In this document: positions 23,903 through 35,400 of the stretch, piece by piece
How the letters are laid out: each line of letters starts with the position of its first letter
How positions within the stretch are numbered: position 1 is the first letter of the stretch
NCBI RefSeq assembly: GCF_021869535.1
Contig: NW_026262701.1
Location: 45,325,278 to 45,389,277, forward strand
DNA length: 64,000 bases
Direction of reading: 5' to 3'
Origin: Mytilus californianus
Taxonomy: Eukaryota; Mollusca; Bivalvia; Mytilida; Mytilidae
Notes under the pieces: model-generated
Database searches by the model: none
The model's input: only the letters and a program-made list of their open reading frames with translations
What the model was told of the DNA's origin: nothing
Position numbers and translations under genes: made by a program

Positions 23903-25138
23903 TATACAAACATTTATTCAAATAAAAAACTCTTGAAAAACACTTTTTCTCACAACAATACTTATTTATCAGAATTATAACCTAACGGAAATCACTGCAT
24001 ATACTCTAACTTTTCTTTAACTGTACATTGTATACCCCCACCCCCGTTATAATTTTTGAAGATTTGAAAACAAGACTTTAATTATTGTCAGCTTACGCTA
24101 TGTGCATGTTTGCTGACATGACATGGCTAGAACCTGTTTGAAATTATTCTGATAACGAAGCATTTCAGAATAATATAAATGTAAAGTTTAATAGTTAATC
24201 ATTCCAACATTCAAGATAATATAAAATATCCAATCCTGCCTCTGTGTCCAGTCCACATCTTACTGTATGCCTATTTGTCAATAAAAGTTCACAATTTCTG
24301 CCTCAAATGGTCAGTTTAGAAATCTTGTCACAACAGTATCATCTCTAAGCATATATCTAACATAATTTAGCTAATATATGAACTAGAAGTGTTTAAACAA
24401 AGCCATATTTGCAAAAGATGTATGTACGAAGTTACCAGTCTGATGTATGAATTCACTTAAAGTTTTGTACAACTGACTGCTAACATTTGTTTTTTGCATA
24501 ACTTCCAAGCACAGTTATTATTTTCTATACAAAAACTTTTAAAATAATAAAATCATAGCATTTACAGGTTAAATTATCTGTTTTATAACCCTGGGGTAGG
24601 CATTTTTCTCTGTTTTTGCCACTGGGGCCTCAAATTTGCTAAATTATTCTGCTGTTGCTGTGAATATGGAATATTTCGTACATATTTAGGATAGAAAACA
24701 CTATTGTTAGTTTTAATGAAGTATTTTTGTACTTCTAGCTTGTTTTTTTTTTTTTTTTGCCGCAGTCACAAAAAAGCAAATTCAGGTGTTACAGCTTACT
24801 TTTGGGTTATCGAAAGGACAAAAAACACACCAACAACAATATTCATCAAGGATCTATGAGTTTCAATGACTGCAAAGAGTAAATATAAGCACTTCTAAAC
24901 AATTTGAATTACAAATATGCATATATTATGATTTAATTTTGCATTCAGGGCTTTACGTACACTATGCATATACTGTAAACAGTGAATTTATGCTGAGTCA
25001 TCATAACTGAGGCCCAGGATTTTCTTAATCTTAATGAAATCAAATATAAAACTTTATATTTGAGTTAATTTCATTAAAATCTCTGAGATAAACCAGATTT
25101 GGTGAAATTCTATATGTTCTCTTTTTTCACCCAATAAA

Positions 25139-25581
25139 TGTTGCATTTCTGTAAATATAGACACTGCAATTTCCTATAGGAACTCCTTTTCCGGCTAAAG
25201 CTGTGCCACTACGAAGTTTCGTAAAAAATTATATCCTAGAACGGAAAGTTGATATGCACTACTTTTTTATTAAAAGGTCGAAACATAGGGCTGTGCGGCA
25301 TATCTTCAACATTTATATGCCCCGAACTTCTAAGAGTTTAAACTTGTACTAAAATTCTGTACTATCCCTACTTCCACTTTGAGTGTCCCTCATAATTCAA
25401 TTATCGCCGCTACCATCTGTGTTTATACTGGTAACATTTCCAAGTTATTTCTCTATGAAATGAAACATAGAGATCATATCTGGGAACCAGTACGTAAACA
25501 AAATTAAATTATCTCTGAATATTATATAACTCCCAAAAAGAGGCGTAGCTTGTGAAACAGTTGCATTTACAAAGTGCAACC
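25139..25581. mobile_element. MITE, copy 5, end of the array
   Basis: Left end TGTTGCATTTCTG, right end AAAGTGCAACC. It is the most diverged copy and marks the right edge of the array. Confidence 0.7.
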
Positions 25582-25583
25582 CG

Positions 25584-26441
25584 TAAACTCAGGTATAAAC
25601 GGTGTAAACGTAGCAACTTAGCATCCTGGCATATCAAAGACTTTCAAAGTGTTTTTCACTCTTTGGAAACAGATAATTCCGCTATTGAAATATCTTTATA
25701 GTAACTAACATTACACTTTTGATACGACTATCATCAAGATTTTAGCATTTCTTCAAGAATGAATCCAACAGATAGAAGATACAAACATGTGTTACATGTA
25801 TTATTGCCAGATATAACTATTCATTAACGACAAAACTATGTAGTTGTAAGCAAAATCCATACCAAATAGTAAGCTATAAAGGTCCACAACATGACAAAAA
25901 TGTAGAACAATTCAATCGAAAATGTTAAAGACTATAACCGAAAAACAAATTTGAGGTGAACATTTGCACGAGCAAGTAAAGTCGATGAATAAGTTATGAC
26001 AATTAGGTCAACCTGTGATCATTTCCAATTGTTCAAGAGATCAAAGATAGTATACGAATTTCGTTTGCGAATATGATCTCATCACAAAAAACTAATGTTG
26101 AATAATGATACATACAGTTATAAAAAAGAGTCAATGTCTGATTAGCGACGGACGACGGACATGTCCTTGTATTAATAATTTAATTGAACAATAAATCATA
26201 AAATTCATTGAATCTTTATTAATTTAACAACAATCAATGATGTAAATTGATATAACTTTACAAATATTTTAGATAATGAAGCTTTATAAGTAGTCAATCA
26301 TCCAACCACATAATTATGTATAAGGAATGTTTAAAGATTAAAACATAGTCACATAGTTGCGTTGGTTTACTCTATATGATTCGTTTACCAAGACACTGTA
26401 CATAGAAGTATAAGCAATATACGGCCTAGTGTTTTTTTGAA
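25584..26441. other. Sequence upstream of the receptor's first coding exon
   Basis: No ORF. The promoter should be here or further upstream. A TATA-like CTATATGAT lies at 26372-26380, about 70 bases before the ATG, but nothing else supports it as a core promoter. Confidence 0.25.
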
Positions 26442-26490
26442 ATGGACTTTTTGTATTTATTGGCAATAATCTATATGATTCTGATGCTCG
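26442..26490 (+). CDS. Exon 1: start codon and signal peptide
   Basis: Encodes MDFLYLLAIIYMILML and the first base of the next codon, followed by a strong donor GTAAGT. A short acidic start and a 14-residue hydrophobic core make a signal peptide. It ends in phase 1, which fits the first Ig exon 12.6 kb downstream; the joined codon GCT gives Ala and the sequence MLASSQ. Assignment to this gene rests on phase, strand and function and would need a transcript to prove. Confidence 0.65.
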
Positions 26491-29400
26491 GTAAGTATTT
26501 CATGTTTACGACCGTATTTATAACCACATAAATAAATCCTATTTTACTCTGTTAGTATAGTTTACATTCGAACGGCTGTTCTATTTCTATGTAATAGAAC
26601 GAAGGACTCGCTTACCGAACTATTCCATGGAATTGTGGAAAGGGATAATATTAATATTTTTTAATCTATGTTACAGTTTGAAATTTTCAAGTTGAATGAT
26701 GATTTCGGAAAACGATTATAAACGGGTTAATCAAATTATTACTCGTCATTTAAACTACAGTGATGAGAAAAAAGCCAGTTTAAAAGTTTAAAATAACTGA
26801 AACACTATACTCTTGTACGTGTTTAAATGGAAACGTCAACATTACATAAATACCTTACTGAAATATTTTACATTGACTTGTCTGACATGCCGGTTTATGA
26901 AATTTACATTCTAGATAATGCATATTTTAAAGTTGTTCTTGTCTTAGTCAATCCAGACACTCCAAGGTGTATTAGAGATTTCCAATAAAATGACATTACT
27001 CGACATAACCAACCTATCTGAACGTATCTCATCCTATTGCATTGAAAGATGACGGAGGGGAGCATGGACTGTCTGAATTTTTGGCTCGTTGAAGACACAT
27101 ACTTTGTTGGAATAGATGCTATTTAAAAATTAGCACAAACTACTATTTTATTTTTTTACATGTTTTGTTATTAAATTTGGGATGATTTCATTGACAACAA
27201 CCTTTAAAGGGAATAATTAATTCAGTTACCGTTAATCAAATGCACCGATCATTACTTTGTCATTTCACTTGACCCATATATTTATCTCTCAAACGATGAA
27301 AGCTTAAAGCTTAAAATTAAGTTTGAAAAAATAAAAAAATAATGGAATCTGAAGCGAGATCATATTCTCATTTTTTATTTAAAAGTTATAAGATTAAAAC
27401 AAGAGTTTCAAACACGCCGGAATGTAAAAGCTGTACACGACTTGCTTCTTCTTCTTTTTTTTTTAGCATACTTCCATAATTCATTTCAAGATACTTTTGT
27501 CAAAGGTAAAAATTCAGATCACTAATGCATCTTTCTGATACTTTGTCACCTTTCCGTAGAACTTTATCAAATGGAATTTATGAGGCCGTATCTTCAAGAA
27601 AAAATATGATTACACTTTACTGAATCAGTTAATCTTTTATATCTTGTCTTCAATTATAATGATGCATGGATTCTAGGAAGAGCCCGTACAAACGTATGAG
27701 TAATTTAACGACATTAAATTGTTTTTCTAAAATGTTTGGCGTTTGATTTATACAATTACGTATGAAAAACGGACATTTACGAAATATTTGATTGAAGTTT
27801 TGTTAAGTAGGATGATGATTTTAGTTTTATTACCAACTTATGATAGCAAGGGAATATTATATGTACTGGTATGTGCATCCGTCCGTTCTTCCGTTCTGTT
27901 CAAAATATAAAACGTTTAAAATTATATACCAAATTAGAGTTTGACCCGGATTAAGTGGTGCACTGAACATTGAAATATGATCATGTGAAGAGGCACGGTG
28001 TCTTAATGCCACAAATTCTTGTAGCAAATGTTTTGATTAATACACGTATATGTATCTTCCATATTCATAACTGTCTCTTTGGTCGCGCGCTCGCCTCGTC
28101 AGTAACCCCTCAAAGGTGATCGGGGGAATAGAAATATTGTCACTATTGGTCTTGTTCCGATCAGCAGTTAAACCATTGCCAAAGTGGGGAGTCCGTTTGG
28201 TTGTGCGTGATGTATAAGTACGCAGTCCCGTCCGGTCAGAGTGGGAACGTTTGATCCGATGCCTATTGTAGAGAATGCCACGTTCTCTACACGTTAATTA
28301 TGCATGAAATATTTGCCACTGGACGTTAGGCAACAAACAATCAATCAATCGACAGTAGCGTAACTTGAATTTTATTTCTGGTGAGGCGAATGATTTAAAT
28401 CTTGGCAGCAAAAGCCTCACCTTGGTTAAAAGACGCAAATGCCAATAGGGAGTGGACGGTTAATTGAAAATATGAATCGCAAAATAGGTGTAGGTGATCA
28501 TACTCTTAACAGGTCACACACAGGCAAAAAGATCCTTTCTATGAAAAATCCCGATTTGTGGAATTTTATCATGAAATAATATTCAAATCAATATATTTCA
28601 ATGAAACTGCTGGTTAAAGGTTTAATTCTGAGTATTCAGTTACAGACAGGTCCTGATCAAAACAAAAATAATTTACAGAATTATATGTATGACCTCCTCT
28701 AAAATGCTTTTGTACAGATTTGGGGATATTTAGTTTGATATCCAATATGTCTTTTAACTTTATACGTTTATCTTTTGTCAAAATGTATGGATGATAATAA
28801 TATGGTGAACTATGAAGTCTTGCTTATTTTAACCAAGGTAGAAGAGTTCTACATAAAATGTAGGAATGGGAATGCCAAGTGTCTGTTGAAAGCTTTGTCC
28901 ACCAAAAGTAACAAGTTCGTTGTCAAAAAAAAAAAATCAAGCATCATATCAGTTTCACAGTTATGACCTCTTGTTTGAATAAGTTTTTTACGAGGTATAC
29001 TTTGTCTGTTACTTAAAAAAGATATTTGCATCTACCTTGTTCATTTTATGAAAGAAAGTTTCAAGACGTTAATAATGAGGAATGAGTGAGTAAAGAGTAA
29101 ATCAGTCACCGTTTAGAACCGTCGTCACTCAGTATACTTTATACTATGACGTACATGGTATATAATTCTCTTTATCTCTCTTTTTTATTTGTCAAAAATT
29201 TGGTGAGGCGGTTGCCACATTGCGTCAATGAAAGCTATACCACTGCTCGAGTGCGGGAAGTTTTGGGCTCGATCCTCGTCCGTATCAAATCGAAGATTGG
29301 CTGTCTCTCTGCCAAGCAAGCAATATTTAGGAGTTAGAGCAAAGATTGGTCGGTCCGGGGTCAAAATCATGTGTCCGGGTAGGATTACATGTCTTCCTGC

Positions 29401-32400
29401 GATATAATACGTAGTCTGGTTCATATTCATCTTCTCGTCCTAAATATGCATATGTAAAATACATATGCAACGAACACTTATATATATGGCCCTACATCCT
29501 ATTAATACTCCTATTTTTTGTTCCACTTCTAACGTTGCCTGATAACCCCCCCCCCCCCCCACCCCCACCCCCACCCCCCACCCCCACCCCCACCCCCCAC
29601 CCCCACCCCCACCCCCCACCCCCACCCCCCCCCCTTTACACATTTCCGCTAATGATTTATTCAGTAAAATGAATTCGGTGACCCTCTTTTAATTGTTTTT
29701 CAATAAAATGGATAAAATACTACAAGTTAATTTAAATCAAGGGATATCCAAAAACAATTGAATAGAAATGTCTTTTGTATGTGGACTCCGATAGCATTCC
29801 CCTTAAATAAATTAAAACAGAACAATCCTAATCGAACACACCTTAATTCTAAAAAACAACATATATAGGGATTTTTTTATCAATACATTTTATAATAATT
29901 AGATGAAAAATACTTTTGTTTAGAAATTAAATGGAAGCGACAGTTTTATCTCAATTTTCAACTTTTATAAAAAGACAGATTCGGACAAAGTCTGGTTTCG
30001 ATATTTCTTAAATTGTCAGAAAAATATCCTTCTAAATATTTTCCCTGTAACAAATATAATAAAAAAAGATAAACTATAAAGAAAGACAGAAAAAAGGTAT
30101 AATGGGCCGTTCATCTGCAAAGCATATTGAAAAATAATTGTCATAATCAAAACCATGAAAGATAAGTCAAATCGTACGTATGATAGGTATGGGATACGTG
30201 TGTTTATACGTGATCTTATGTCAGTGAAAATAAAGGCCTGAATCTGGAAAACCACGTGATAAATAAAAATGCAAGATTTCTATCATTTTTCGTCATGATA
30301 AATTTATTTTATATGGACCAAAATTCCAGTGTGTGATTTTAAGTCTTGGAATATTTTGTTTAAACTTGAGCAACGTATTTAATCAAATTCAATGATTCGC
30401 AATAACCAGTCCCATTACGTCCGTACGTCGAGTTACGCACGTATGTCATTTTATTGGAAATCTCTAATATGCGTCCAGAAAACCCTTAAAGTATGCATTG
30501 TCTGACTTAAGTAACGTAAAATTTTCTTCAAAACTTTGCATGAAATTGTACCCCATTTTACCCATAATGTTTAGATAGGAGATTCTTTTGTAATTCATGC
30601 ATGAATAATCATGCTCAACGGCTCAATTGTAAGGTTGAATAAAGCCTTATATATAGTCGTTATTAATCACTCCCCACATGGCCCAGTTATATTAAAAATG
30701 TTTCTTTGGTAAGTAATTTATAATATTTACTTTCTAAATACACTTATCATAGATACCAGGCTGAAAAGTGTGTACTACACATATGCTTTTCCCTGGTTTC
30801 GTGACATCTTTATCTTGGAAAAGATTATTTTGGATTTTTAATAATTGTTTTCTCTCAATGTAAAAAGTTTTTTAAACAAATGAGTATCAAGATAAAATAT
30901 CATCATAAATTATGTGGTATAAATAAGATTTAATAATTGGATCGTTTAAAAGGTAAAAAGCACGAAAAAGCAGGCATATAGCACAAAAATCGTATTGTAC
31001 ATGTTACACGAAAAGACGAGCTTTCATAGGTCATACTATTGTATGTCAAATACATTGTACATCAAGAAGGTTTTATACTTTTGTTTTTTATGATCCCTGC
31101 GCATGAAAGTAATGATAGTTTCCCTGTCCTAAAAGTGTTATGAAAGAGATGCAAAATATACACAAAGGGATATTCAAACTCATACGTCAAAGACAAAATG
31201 ACAATGCCATGAATAGCATTATTCATTTATCAGGCTTAATTCGCTAGCAAAGGGAAACAATCCAGCCCCTCCTCTCCACCCTTGGCAGATTTTATTAAAA
31301 TGCTACGCCTCCATCTATAGGTAGATAAAAGTCACGTCCATTCTAACTACATTATTCCTGACCAAAAGCAGGACTTGAACATGTTGAACTATCTTCAGTG
31401 TAGAGGTGTAAAAATAGTTGTGTCTAGTGTGGTCAAATTTTGTGAAGCAGGAACCGAAAATATACGTTGACACTCCAAGAAACATACTCAGGAACTTCAA
31501 TGAGTTGATTACAACTTTAACAGTTTCACTAAATATCTATCTATGTTTGTTGGGGTAAAGACTTGTTGCACAGTCAGCCCGTGGCAATTGTTTATTTACA
31601 TTTTCTACATTTAAATATGATCATCTAAGAGACACTTTTTGATTGGATGCAGCCAGTTACAACTGCAACCAATGTAAGTCATTATTTCGGAAATCCGAAA
31701 ATATATCTTAATCCGAAACGAAACACGTGGAGAGGAGTGGATCATAACCCTTGGCTAGTGAAAATGTAGTGTAGCTATACCTTACAGAAATGTCTAAATA
31801 GTGTTGATATTCTCATATATTTTTTTAAATAGATTAAAAACAAAATTCAAATACTCGCAAATCCTTTTGTGTTCTTACCGACCAACAAGGCAACCAGCAC
31901 TGTGTTGGGGGTATGACGTCGATACTACACAGAAGCCCTTAAGAATGAAATTATACATTCATCTATAGTCAAGGCCGTATACATAAACATAAGTAGATGT
32001 GGTATAATTGCCAACTAGACAACTCTCCACCAGAAACCAAATGACATAGAAGTTACCAACTATAGGCCACCATACGGCCTTCAACAATGAGAAAAATCCA
32101 TACCGCAAAGTTAGTTATATATTACCTCGAAATGACAAATGTAAATCAATTCAAATGAGAAAACTAACGGCCTGATGTACGTAAAAAAAACAATGAACGA
32201 AATACAAATACGATATACAGCAACAAACGACAAACACTGAATTACAGGCTCCTTACTTGGGACAGACACATATAAAATTTGGCGTGTTTTAGCATGTTAG
32301 TGGGCGCCCAACCCTCCCCTAACCTGTGGTGTAACAGAACATATGTTGAACAAACTATATCATAAATCAGTTGAAAAGGGCTTAACTCATCAGATCGATA

Positions 32401-35400
32401 CAAAGCAATAAAACAAGTAACAAAACTACATACCGGACGTGGCAGGGTATGTATACATCCCTACATCAAACAAGACACTAATTATAGATCTGAGAGTATT
32501 TGCAGTTACTGGCAGCTCACAAAGAGTGATATAGTGAATAATCATGTCACTACCACTGCTCAGCTTAAGATTTAATTTGAAGGTCCCTACCATACTTTGC
32601 CTACCTAAACTACACAAAAACCCGTACACATTTGTTTCATCTCAGCTTCTAGTAAGTGTTCTACGACTAATCTTTCTGTACTGTTGACTAGTTTCCTTAC
32701 TTCTATATGAATAAATAAAGGCAACAGTAGTATACCGCTGTTTAATAGTCATAAATCGATTTAGTGAGGAAAAAACAATGCGTCACAAACCAAAACCGAG
32801 GGAATCACATCAACTGTAAAAGGAAAACAGCGGAACAACGGAAGCACTGAACTGCTACAAAAACAAACGCCAACATACATAGAAAAGGACTATTTGATAA
32901 CAACTGCCATATGTCTGACTTGGTACAGGACATTTTAAGAAAAAAAAGGTTGGTTGAACCTGGATTTATGGTTAGCCAAACCTCCCGCTTATATGGCAAT
33001 GTTGAAAATACCACTAAAATGACAACATTGCGTGACGGCATACAGTACAAATAAACGGAAAACACTCAGGACAAAGAAATACATAAATAAATAATATAAT
33101 AGTACATTACAACATGTTAATGAATTACAACGGACATCACCTCCCATGTAAATACGACATGTAGTACACCAGTACACAACAATAGAATTATGATTTGTGC
33201 GTCACATGAATATATCATCGCCACAAAACGTGACGTATTGTTTGTGACGTTTATTTTATCACATATAAGTTTCAAAAAATAGAATATAAAATTGGGATTG
33301 AGTTTATTATGGTTATATTTTATGTATTTTATGAAATAGTTATTTTAATGTGATAAAACTAACGGAATTATCAATTTTATGTATTTCTGGAGTAAGTGTT
33401 TTGAGCTTTAGATGGTTCGTTCAATTCAGATGACAGTTATGATTTTCCAACTTTAAGTTGAACATAACAACCCAACAATCGTATCAAACAGAAGTTTAAT
33501 TAAATGGTTCTATGAAAAATATGGTTTCCGGTTTATTTGCTGCAACTGATATAAAGCCTTCCTCTTTAATGAAAAGGGGAAATATGCTAGATATACTTCC
33601 ATAACTGTGATTAGATGATTAAAGCTTTATAGTTTCTTCGTGACAACAGTTATGTACACTTTGGCAATACAGTTTATCGTCAGGTTGTTGGTATTCCAAT
33701 GGGCACCAATTGCGCTCCTTCAATATCAGACTTGTTCCTGTATCATTATGAATCACAGTTTATGGCCGAACTCAGTAAAGATCCGTCAAAATTACATTTA
33801 ATTGAAAAATTCGAAAACACGTGCCATTACTTGATGATTTATTTGCTTAAAATAATCAGGGGTTGTCAAATTTTACTGCTAAAATTTACCAAAAAGACCT
33901 TACTTCTAAATATATCTAATACATACAGCAATAATTGTCCTCGTCAAGATTTGGATATTTCAGTTGCACGCAGGATCAATATACAAAACATTACGACAAA
34001 AGCGACGATTGTTGTTCCCGGCTGTAAATTTTCCCCTTTTGACGATAATGTTCTTTTATCCCCTTCGTGTGGTGTATATATTTTACAACTTGTTTTATAT
34101 GCCCGTGTCTGAAGTCGATTTTGACTTCAATGAACGTAATTTATGGATAACTGAGAAATTATTAAGTCAGGGATATTCTTAAATTAGATTTATAAATTAA
34201 AACTTTTACCAAGTTCTGTCATAGATATATGTTAGGAAGTTTGGTGGTACCTGTAGAGTTGTTATAAAAACGGGTTAGCATATCCTAATTCTGACGGTGA
34301 TGTTGTTTATAAAGCTCGTAAATATAGCTACGATGCATATCAACTAATTGATCATGTAAATAAACTTCTTAAAGATAATCATTAAAACACAGTAGTAAAA
34401 TCTTTAAAGATTATTTTCATTGGTACTAACAGTATTTTGTTTTTCAAAAATTTAAACATAACTTAATATATATTGCTATAAATATAATTGACTGGAAATA
34501 TATATATGTATATATATATAGGGAAAAAAATAAGGTTATAAATGCACTAAATATTTATATTCAATATGAATATTCACATTTTGTCTTTTAGGATATCAAA
34601 TTGTTCCAAAATGTTCTCCATGATTTCCTAACGGCTTCATCGTTTCAAAGATATTCATGGATATGGCTGCTAGCGACGTCGCCACGGGCAACGTCAGTTC
34701 CACTGTTTCACAGATATTTATGACCATGACCATGATTTATTTATTAGTTGGTATTGGCTATGAACTAACTTTCAGTGTCTGCAAGTACTTACTTCGGTAC
34801 TGTATGTCTATTGTTTTAATCTTAGTTGTTTTGTGCCATTTACCGATCTGTTGAGTTAAGTCAATTGCTACTGATTTTTACAGTTTTCTCTTATGTTGTG
34901 CAGTTACAACACTGTTTCTAGGTTGGAAGAGGGTTGAGCGCTCACAAACATGTTTAACCCCGCCTTATTCTGTGTGTACCTGGCCAAAGTCAAGAGCCTG
35001 TAGTTCAGTGGTTGTCGTTGGTTCATTCATTTCACATTTGTTTTTTTCGTAAATTGTTTTGTTATAAATTAGGCCGTTAGTTTTCACGTTTGAATTGTTT
35101 CACACATTCCATGTCGGGGGCGTTTATAGCCGACTTTAATTGTTCTCATTATTAATGGCCGACGGTTGCCTATAACTAATAACATCTACTAATTTTTGGA
35201 CTCTGGTGAATAGTTGTTTTTTAGGCAATCATACCACATCTCCTTATTTTCATATTCACATTATGTGTGTCGAAAGTTAAAATGTGCGACAAGGCCTTTT
35301 TCCGATATTTCAGTCGAATTAATCATCATGTAAGAAATGAGTGTTTCTGTCTGAAACTGTTACTGAATAAAAACAATGGAAAATTGCTCAACAAAACCCA

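Larger units (their letters stand above)
15965..25583. repeat. Higher-order tandem array (X-Y units)
   Basis: Block 1 (15965-19833) and block 2 (19834 onward) begin with the same sequence, ATTCTTTTCTGTATCCGGAA, offset by 3869 bp. Each has a 1.93-kb X part followed by roughly 1.68-kb Y units starting with a MITE. Block 1 has one full Y unit and a second cut off inside its MITE at 19833. Block 2 has two full Y units (21775-23460, 23461-25138) and a third that ends with its MITE at 25581. Copies differ by few substitutions and homopolymer length changes, so the duplication is recent. No gene is visible inside. Confidence 0.85.

Noticed and set aside
26904-27098. 64-codon minus-strand frame in intron 1
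   Set aside because: No recognisable domain and no second copy; stops on both sides; kept only as an unexplained stretch.
29440-29643. Gly-rich frame on the minus strand
   Set aside because: Produced by the C-tract minisatellite.
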